Part shown: positions 57,607-64,000 of the stretch, one piece after another | How the letters are laid out: each line of letters opens with the position of its first letter | How positions within the stretch are numbered: position 1 is the stretch's first letter | NCBI RefSeq assembly: GCF_003610295.1 | Contig: NZ_RAPV01000001.1 | Location: 1,674,001-1,738,000, forward strand | Direction: 5' to 3' | Source: Paraburkholderia sp. BL23I1N1 | Lineage (GTDB): Bacteria; Pseudomonadota; Gammaproteobacteria; Burkholderiales; Burkholderiaceae | DNA: 64,000 bases | The notes under the pieces: generated by a model | Databases searched by the model: none | Seen by the model: the letters and a program-made list of their open reading frames with translations, nothing else | Told to the model about the DNA's origin: nothing | Translations under genes and position numbers: made by a program

Positions 57607-58148
57607 GCTCCCCCCTAATCACTAATTGATATTGCCGCCCCGTTCGATGACCGCAGCCATGTTGAAATCCGCAGCGATGACGGAGCACTCCACGATGAAT
57701 CTGTCGGTGCCATGGAGCATATCCGCAGGCCATCCTTGAATCAGATCCGAACGGTTCTCTTCTGTTTGCACCTATGTCATACGATTCTCAATACTGTCCA
57801 CTGCCAACAAGTAGCCGTCCCGTAGGCCCATGTTTCTGGCGAAGGTGTTATGGGACGGATGGTAGGACTGCGATGCGGCCGAAGCAATGTGGCCAATAAC
57901 GGTTAGGTATTCGAATAGTGGATAAGGGTATTCCCTATTCGTATTGTTCGCCTCAAAATTGTCTGCCCAGTACGGACGCGTGGTGTGCGCCTAAGGTCCG
58001 CTCAACGAAGCGTGGGAGTTCTGAGCAGTATCCTTCATACATTCCAGACGATGTAAACGACGGGATTCGATTAGATCCTATGAAGCGAGGCCCTCGCCAA
58101 GCTGACGCCTAAAATCAGCGTGCTGAGGTTTGCTCACGGGAGAACATC
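57607..58148. other. Intergenic region before the IS110 transposase
   Basis: About 540 bp with only short frames. It should contain the promoter of the minus-strand amidase/ABC operon and the left end of the IS110 element; no clear motif or inverted repeat was found by eye. Confidence 0.5.
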
Positions 58149-59303
58149 ATGCGTAACGATCAGGCATACACGGGTAGTGATGACGGACTGGTGCTGGCAG
58201 TGTCGCTGGAACTGGCGGCGGCCAAATGGAAAGTCGCACTCCACGACGGCCGACGCGAGAAGCCGGCCGTGCACACGGTCGCGCAGCCGCAGGCCGCGGC
58301 GCGTCTGCAGGCAGTGCTGGACCTGATCGAGGTCCATAAAGAGAAGTGGTCGTTGCCCACCGACGTACGGATCGCCGTGAGCTATGAAGCCGGCCAGGAG
58401 GCGTTCTGGATCTGTCGCGCGCTGAATAGCCGACACATTGACTGCTATGTGGTCGATCCGGCCAGCATTCCGGTCGAACGCCATCAGCGACGCGCCAAAA
58501 CCGACCGGCTCGATGTCATCAAGCTCGTCATCAACCTGCGCGCGTGGCTGCGGGGCGAGCGCGACCGCATGCACGTCGTGCACGCGCCGTCACCACACGA
58601 CGAGGCATCGCGCCAGTTGATGCGCGAGCGCGGGCAACTACAGAAGGAAATCCTGCAGCACCAGGATCGCATGCGCAAGCTGCTGGCCACCCTCGGCTGC
58701 TGGGATCCGGTCGATCACCGGGCTTTCGCGGACCGGCTCGAGCGCGACGAAGTGCGCTGCCACGACGGCACGCCGTTACCGCGCGAGTTGCGCGAGCGGT
58801 TACTGCGGGAATGCGAACGCTTGGCACTCGTCGAACAGCAGCTTGCAGCGCTGGAGAAGACGCGACAGATGGACGTACCAGCACCCGCGCGCCAGCGTTG
58901 CGATGCGCTGGCGCGCCTGCAAGGGATCGGGGAAGTGGGCGCGGCACGCCTTGCCCTCGAGCTCTTCTGGCGGGAGTTCAACAACCGGCGCGAGGTCGGT
59001 GCGTGCGTAGGGCTGGTGCCGCAGCCCTACGACAGCGGCGAAAGCCAGGTCGACCAAGGAATCAGCAAACAGGGAAACCGCCGAGTCCGCGCGCTGCTGA
59101 TCGAAATCGCATGGAACTGGCTGCGCTACCAGCCCAACAGCGTCCTCACGCAGTGGTTCAACCAGCGCACGCAGGGCACAGGACCGAACCGCCGCGCGCG
59201 ACGGATTGCGATCGTCGCTGTCGCACGACGCCTCACGATTGCGCTGTGGCGCTATTTGAGGGACGGAGAGATACCCAAAGGTGCACAGCTAAAGTCCACA
59301 TGA
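58149..59303 (+). mobile_element. IS110-family transposase, intact
   Basis: A 384-residue DEDD transposase. The N-terminal RuvC-like part runs from VLAVSLELAAAKWKVALHDG, where the first catalytic acid is Glu rather than the usual Asp, through VSYEAGQEAFWICRAL and KTDRLDVIKLVINLR. A coiled coil follows. The C-terminal domain shows LARLQGIGEVGAARLALELF, VGLVPQPYDSGESQVDQGIS and KQGNRRVRALLIEIAWNWLR, typical of the IS110 transposase_20 domain with its serine. IS110 elements lack long inverted repeats, so ends could not be fixed. Unlike all other transposases here it is open from start to stop and may be active. Confidence 0.92.
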
Positions 59304-60292
59304 GCCCTCAGGTCTGGCGGGAAGGAGGTTGGGATTAGCGATGCAGGAGATAGCAGACATCGGTTTGAAGTGAACGTGCCCGTATACTGACTGGGTTGCA
59401 CATGCAACCGATATTTTAGATGGGGCATGTTCCTGGGGATGGTTTCCAGCGTAACGCGCATCAGGATAAGGCTGGCGGTGACGCGCCGGCGGATAGAAGG
59501 TGGTAAGACGTTGGAGTCTTACGTGCGCGATGATCGGCTTCAAAACAAAGGAATGCAGAAGAGACGGCTGTGCGCTAACGAAACGTGAAAACCGCCTTGA
59601 CAACTTGAAGCTCATAGAAGTCGGTATCAAACCGCGATATGCTTTCGGTCGTCTTTGGACCTCTTACTCCCCGCACGTGTCCTGCTAAATTTCGTCAGCA
59701 CGTTGTGCGATGATGCTCGCGCTTGCGCACGGATCTACGGCATAGGAATGCGGTCGATTCTGCGCTATGCGCCACCGTTCATCATCTCATCGGTTCCGGC
59801 AAAACGTGAAAAACTCCATGCCACTCGCAACGCGAGGACAAGCCATATTGATCAATCGTCGCGCTGAAAGGGCGGATAGGAAAACCTCTGCTGGGCCTGC
59901 CGAGCAAGATCATGCTCGACCAAGTCGCGCAGTTGAACCGGACACCGACCCCGGACGTCTCACACGGTTGATACCACGCTGGCGCGTACTGCGCCGGAGG
60001 CGCGTCGTCGCTGACGATGCGCGGCCAAGCCTATCTGTTTTGCAAATAGCTAACCGTTATTGGCTACATTGTTTCAAATGTATCCACGGCCTACCATTCC
60101 ATCCATAAGGTTCAATGCGAAATTCCGTTAGCGCCAGAGCCCTGCGTTCACGGCTGACGATCATTTCGCCGTTGCCGTCTCGTAGCCGTGTCACTGCCGA
60201 TGAACTTACTGAGAAGTTTGTCCGCGATTGCGGGCGCGACGCAGCCATCTCGCCAATCGTATCTCGCCATTTAAGAAGGGAGGTCGGCTGGG
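59304..60292. other. Long region without a supported gene
   Basis: About 990 bp. The first 150 bp are probably the IS110 right end. Near 59870-59970 a short reading LKGRIGKPLLGLPSKIMLDQ, VAQLNRTPTPDVSHG has protein-like character but cannot be assigned and ends in a stop. The rest shows only short frames on both strands. Confidence 0.5.
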
Positions 60293-61924
60293 GTGATGCA
60301 TGCGTTTAACGAGCGACTAAGGAGAGAAGTCGTGCGACCACCGCTTAAATTTCTCGACCACGAGACCTTCGACGTTGTCATTATTGGCGGAGGCATTAAC
60401 GGCGCCGCCGCCGCCCAGGAAATCATTGGGCAGGGTCACAGCGTCCTTCTCGTCGATAAAGGTGACTTCGGTTCGGGGACTTCGAGTCGCTCCAGTCGTC
60501 TTTTGCATTGTGGTCTGCGCTATTTGGCGCCAGGTCGTTCGATCTGGGACTTTGTTGTGCATCCCACGCGCTTTATGACAGCGATGAAAATGGCGAAACA
60601 AGCGATGGAGGCGCGGGCCGAGTTCGTCGAGACGTCATCGTTGCGCACTCGACCGCTCCAGTTCGCCTTCCCGATTTATCAGGAAGGTCCCTATCGCGCC
60701 TGGCAAGTGGATATTGCATTCCTTATTCTGAAACTGCTCGGTCCTCGCAACCCGCCTCTTGATTACCACCGTATCTCTGGTGCCGAAGCGCGTAATATGC
60801 CGCTGATGAACGAATTGCGTGATCTTGACCGTATCCATTCAGTCGCGGTGTATCGTGAGTACGAGTTCGACTGGCCCGAGCGAGTATGCATGGATTGTAT
60901 CCTCGACGCGGAACGCATGGGGGCGGTCGTTCGCAATTACACCCTGGCCACGCTCGGACGGCGTCGCGACGGCGGCGTCTGGCCAGTCGTGCTTAGGGAT
61001 CAATTGGACGGTGCGACCGTAGAAGTCAGTGCTTCTATCGTGCTTAACCTAGCAGGCATTTGGATCGACGAGGTCAACGCCACGCCTGAGCCAAACGCTA
61101 AACGCCGCGTGCTCGGGACCAAGGGAACGCATATTGTTGTCAAGCTCCCGAACTCCTGCGCCGGTTACGGCGTCGCAACGCTGAACAGTAAGCGCGAACC
61201 GTTTTACTGTATTCCCTGGCACGACCTGCATTATTTCGGGCCGACAGAGACCCTCTACGAGGGAAACAAAGAGGACATCCATGTCACTAACGAGGAACAG
61301 GCCTGGCTGCTCAAAGAAGCTAACCGTCTTATGCCAGGCATAGGGCTTTCGGAGAAGGAGGTTCGGCTGACCTGGGCAGGCGTCAGGCCGCTGACGTATG
61401 ACAAAGCCGTTCCTTTCGGGAATCGTTCCCGGCAACTCCACGACCTTACTGAGGACGGTATGCCAAATGTACTCGCGATGACCGCCGGGCCCGTGTTGAG
61501 CCATCGTTCGGCCGGCCGCCTCTTGGCTAAGGCGGTTGCAAAGCGGCTAAGACCCCAGCACCGACGGCAACGACCAGACTATGCGCCAAAGCAGCCGCCC
61601 GCAAGCGACAGTTCACCCGCATTGGTATCGGGACTGTCAACACGACTTTCAGATCTCCAGCATGGCATACAGAAAGAACATGCCGTGACCCTCATGGATC
61701 TTCTTTTTCGGCGCACCGGACTTGGTTGGCGGCATCAATTCAGCGAGGCTGAGATCGATCAAGCAGCGTCCGTGCTAGCGACGGAGCGCGGCCTGTCCTC
61801 TGCGGAGAAGTGGCGAGAGATCGAGGCGTTCAAAATCGAATGTGAGAGGCTTTTCGGACGACGTTCTTCACAAGACTCATTCACGAGTACGATTGCCGGG
61901 AAAGACGGAGATGATTCCGGATAG
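60293..61924 (+). CDS. FAD-dependent glycerol-3-phosphate dehydrogenase family protein
   Basis: A 543-residue flavoprotein: FDVVIIGGGINGAAAAQEII (FAD dinucleotide fold), VLLVDKGDFGSGTSSRSSRL, LLHCGLRYLAPG, LNLAGIWIDEVN and a C-terminal cap with TLMDLLFRRTGLGW. It fits the GlpD/GlpA family, which oxidises sn-glycerol 3-phosphate to dihydroxyacetone phosphate with electrons to quinone, but it could use a related substrate. The ATG at 60293 or the next ATG is the start; a GTG 13 codons on (VRPPLKFLDHETFDVV) has GGAGAGAAG upstream and is a good alternative. Confidence 0.88.
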   Translation: MMHAFNERLRREVVRPPLKFLDHETFDVVIIGGGINGAAAAQEIIGQGHSVLLVDKGDFGSGTSSRSSRLLHCGLRYLAPGRSIWDFVVHPTRFMTAMKMAKQAMEARAEFVETSSLRTRPLQFAFPIYQEGPYRAWQVDIAFLILKLLGPRNPPLDYHRISGAEARNMPLMNELRDLDRIHSVAVYREYEFDWPERVCMDCILDAERMGAVVRNYTLATLGRRRDGGVWPVVLRDQLDGATVEVSASIVLNLAGIWIDEVNATPEPNAKRRVLGTKGTHIVVKLPNSCAGYGVATLNSKREPFYCIPWHDLHYFGPTETLYEGNKEDIHVTNEEQAWLLKEANRLMPGIGLSEKEVRLTWAGVRPLTYDKAVPFGNRSRQLHDLTEDGMPNVLAMTAGPVLSHRSAGRLLAKAVAKRLRPQHRRQRPDYAPKQPPASDSSPALVSGLSTRLSDLQHGIQKEHAVTLMDLLFRRTGLGWRHQFSEAEIDQAASVLATERGLSSAEKWREIEAFKIECERLFGRRSSQDSFTSTIAGKDGDDSG

Positions 61925-62093
61925 CTTTGAGTAAGCTAACAGCCGTTTGTGTGGCCGATGTGAGGATCCGCTGAATGTGCTTTCCACGCACAGTCATTGT
62001 CGCTCCGATCCAAGAGTCCGATCATCGCTGTGTTGCGGATGCGTGCAAGCGAGCTGAACCGCAGGCTGGTTGGTTTAACTACATGCAGGCACG

Positions 62094-62340
62094 TCAGACT
62101 TGCCTGTAATAGCTTGCTTCAGCCCCAGCGTGCGGGAGATAGCCGAGCGATTCCATCAGACGATGATGGTTTTGCCAGCTCACACATTCCAGCGTTGCCT
62201 ATTCGACGGATTCCCTCGTTTTCCAAGGGGCGCGGCGATGAAACAGTTCCGTCTTGTAGATGCCGTTCATCGGTTCAGGCAGCGCGTTGTCACGCTCGTC
62301 GGCCGGCTTCTGACCGACGGGTCGATTCCAGCCTCAGTCA
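62094..62340 (-). pseudogene. IS3-family transposase, C-terminal fragment
   Basis: The minus strand reads PMNGIYKTELFHRRAPWKTR, then ESVE, an in-frame TAG, ATLECVSWQNHHRLMESLGY, LPHAGAEASYYRQV and TGA at 62094. This is the end of an IS3 OrfB (N-x-x-Y-K-x-E-L-I... motif). The front of the gene is gone and the stop codon interrupts it. It is a different IS3 group from the remnant at 47.8 kb. Confidence 0.85.
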
Positions 62341-62679
62341 GTCGTTGGCTGTATTGAATGCTGACGTAGTGACACGCTCCGTCTGATGTGTTCACGTGGC
62401 TCGCCAGTTCGAATGTCGGTACGGTCTTTTGTGAGAATTACTTCAAAGGACGTATCAAGTCTACCCTAGTGAAGCATCGGATGCTGGCGTGTCGATCCAG
62501 AATCGGTATCGAGGCGCACCCTATACGGGTTTCAAATACCTGACCTATTTTGGCCGGATTGTGTCGTTCACATCAGCGAGGCAGACTTCTATCGATGCCA
62601 CTGCATTCGTTAGTGGCGGACAGCAACGAATCACGAATCACGAACCGCGAACGAAGAATTCGCCCAATGGAGACAGAAG

Positions 62680-64000
62680 ATGACTGTGCTTGATGAGCGC
62701 CGGCCGCCACACTCGCGATTCGCGCAATCGGAACGACGAGTGCCTACGAGAGCGGTTGTTGCGGCGATCGCGGGCAACGCTCTTGAGTTCTATGATTTTG
62801 GGATCTACTCGTTCTTCGCGGTCTACGCAGCACGGGCTTTCTTTCCATCCTTGGACGGACTGACAGGAATTCTTGCTTCGGTCGCAGTTTTTGGGGTGGG
62901 TTTCGTGACTCGCCCTCTAGGTGCACTGCTCATCGGCCGGCTCGGCGACCACCTCGGACGCAAGCCGGCCCTGCTCCTTACCATCGCGCTGATCATTGTC
63001 GGCACTATGGGACTGGCCCTGACTCCCGACCGGGCTACCATCGGCGTCGCTGCTCCGATCATCGTGGTCGTTAGCCGGCTCATCCAAGGGTTCGGCTTGG
63101 GCGGCGAAGTTGGGCCGGCTGTGGCATTCCTCATGGAAGCAGCCCCCGAAGGACGACGCGGTTTCTATACGAGCTGGTCGACCGCCAGCCAGGGCATTTC
63201 GAGCTTCGCCGCAGGGATCGTCGGTGTCACGTTCACGTCGCTACTGGCGCCGGAGAACATGCAGAGTTGGGGATGGCGATTAGCGTTCGCCCTCGGGCTC
63301 CTACTAGTCCCGGTCGCGCTCTACCTACGCAAACAGATGCCCGAAACCTTCGATGGGCGTAGCCATGGCGCGAATACCACGGCCACCCCCTGGCGCGATT
63401 TGTGGCAGCATCGCCGTGCGATCTTGCCCGGCATGGCCATGCTCGGAGCCAGCACCGCGGTTTTCTACGTGGCGATCTACATGACCACATATTCCATCGC
63501 TGTACTGAAGATGCCACCTCATATCGGCATGCTTTCGGCGATAGTGTTGGGTGCGTCGCTGATCGTGTTTGGTCTGCTTGGTGGGTGGCTCTGTGATCGC
63601 TATAACGTCCGGTTCATAGTGGCGCTTCCATACACGGTCCTGCTCGTGGGCATCTACCCGGCATACCACCTTCTCATTCTCGCGCAGAGCGTGCCGACCC
63701 TGCTCATCGCCACCGTATTGATGAGTGCCATGCCCGCCGTGGCGGGACCCTCGGTGCTGATGCTAATCGGCGAAGCGTTGCCGGCGCGCATACGATCTCT
63801 TGGCCTCAGTGTCACTTATGCCGTTCCGATCACTATCTTCGGTGGCACCGCACAGGTTGTCGTCACCTGGTTGCTGAAACACACCGGCAATCCCGCTTCT
63901 CCAGCGTTCTATGCGGTTATGGCAAGCGCGGTCATGCTTTTTGCCATCATGGCCTTTCCAAAAGGTCTTGACCGGTTCGGTCACGCGAATGGAATTGTGT
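62680..64000 (+). CDS. MHS-family MFS transporter (runs off the window end)
   Basis: At least 440 residues, open to the last base. It is a major-facilitator metabolite:proton symporter: VAAIAGNALEFYDFGIYSFF (helix 1 of the MHS group), GRLGDHLGRKPALLLT (GxLxDxxGRK loop), QGFGLGGEVGPAVAFLMEAA (RGxGxGGE-like), and PETFDG before the central loop. About ten helices are visible. The likely substrates are organic acids or similar metabolites. The ATG at 62680 has GGAGACAGAAG upstream. Short repeats (AATCACGAATCACGAA) precede it near 62629-62644. Confidence 0.93.
   Translation, partial: MTVLDERRPPHSRFAQSERRVPTRAVVAAIAGNALEFYDFGIYSFFAVYAARAFFPSLDGLTGILASVAVFGVGFVTRPLGALLIGRLGDHLGRKPALLLTIALIIVGTMGLALTPDRATIGVAAPIIVVVSRLIQGFGLGGEVGPAVAFLMEAAPEGRRGFYTSWSTASQGISSFAAGIVGVTFTSLLAPENMQSWGWRLAFALGLLLVPVALYLRKQMPETFDGRSHGANTTATPWRDLWQHRRAILPGMAMLGASTAVFYVAIYMTTYSIAVLKMPPHIGMLSAIVLGASLIVFGLLGGWLCDRYNVRFIVALPYTVLLVGIYPAYHLLILAQSVPTLLIATVLMSAMPAVAGPSVLMLIGEALPARIRSLGLSVTYAVPITIFGGTAQVVVTWLLKHTGNPASPAFYAVMASAVMLFAIMAFPKGLDRFGHANGIV

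Overview
This window reads as part of a symbiosis or nitrogen-fixation replicon (plasmid or island) of a beta-proteobacterium, most likely Paraburkholderia or a close relative. The evidence is a high-GC Burkholderiaceae-like nif cluster, a nod box with common nod genes on the same molecule, and many insertion-sequence remnants. No rRNA, tRNA, CRISPR array or replication origin was recognised.

Layout. (1) 1-7.6 kb, plus strand: the tail of a nif accessory operon: nifB (partial), ferredoxin, HesB/IscA-type scaffold, TPR protein, LRV Fe-S protein, two nifZ-type genes, a small unknown, nifS (frameshifted), nifT, a small unknown, a DegT-fold protein without its PLP lysine, and a SIR2-like protein. 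(2) 7.7-11.2 kb: a 2Fe-2S ferredoxin followed by decaying genes (amine oxidase, ankyrin, ompW, hemN remnants), with nifO-like and fmdB genes on the minus strand and an exact 147-bp tandem duplication. (3) 11.7-16.6 kb: cyoABCD quinol oxidase plus a fatty acid desaturase. (4) 17.1-18.9 kb, minus: truncated haemoglobin, an unknown protein and an ankyrin protein, divergent from nifH. (5) 19.2-30.8 kb: nifHDK, small broken ORFs, nifEN, nifX, the NifX-associated protein, a DUF683-type protein, fdxB, nifQ, an unknown and a DUF2325 protein. (6) 31.2-35.5 kb, minus: a nod box followed by a nodA stub, nodB, nodC, nodI and nodJ. Only nodI is intact. (7) 35.6-38.3 kb: group II intron, IS5 and integrase scraps, a 7-bp tandem repeat, and a second, decayed nif locus in which a nifH start is fused to the rear of nifK behind a preserved sigma-54 promoter. 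(8) 38.4-43.1 kb: Lys1-type saccharopine dehydrogenase, ATP-grasp ligase, aminotransferase and aldo/keto reductase, which looks like a small biosynthetic cluster. (9) 43.3-50.3 kb: a graveyard of IS30, IS3, IS110, IS630 and a serine-recombinase element. (10) 50.4-57.6 kb, minus: a peptide/opine-type ABC transporter with an amidase. (11) 58.1-64 kb: an intact IS110 transposase, an FAD-dependent glycerol-3-phosphate dehydrogenase-type protein and an MHS-type transporter cut by the window edge.

How it fits together. NifHDK is the nitrogenase. NifB, E, N, X and Q, with NifS, NifZ and the ferredoxins, build its metal clusters. The bo3 oxidase and the truncated haemoglobin plausibly manage oxygen. 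The nifH promoter has a sigma-54 -24/-12 element and a TGT-N10-ACA NifA site about 100 bp upstream. That site lies roughly midway to a candidate divergent sigma-54 promoter for the haemoglobin operon. The nod operon keeps its NodD-responsive nod box, but nodA is deleted and nodB, nodC and nodJ are each out of frame. If this is not an assembly artefact, the strain keeps nitrogen fixation but has lost Nod-factor synthesis at this locus. Frameshifts also affect nifS, ompW and several small ORFs, so resequencing is needed to separate real decay from base errors.
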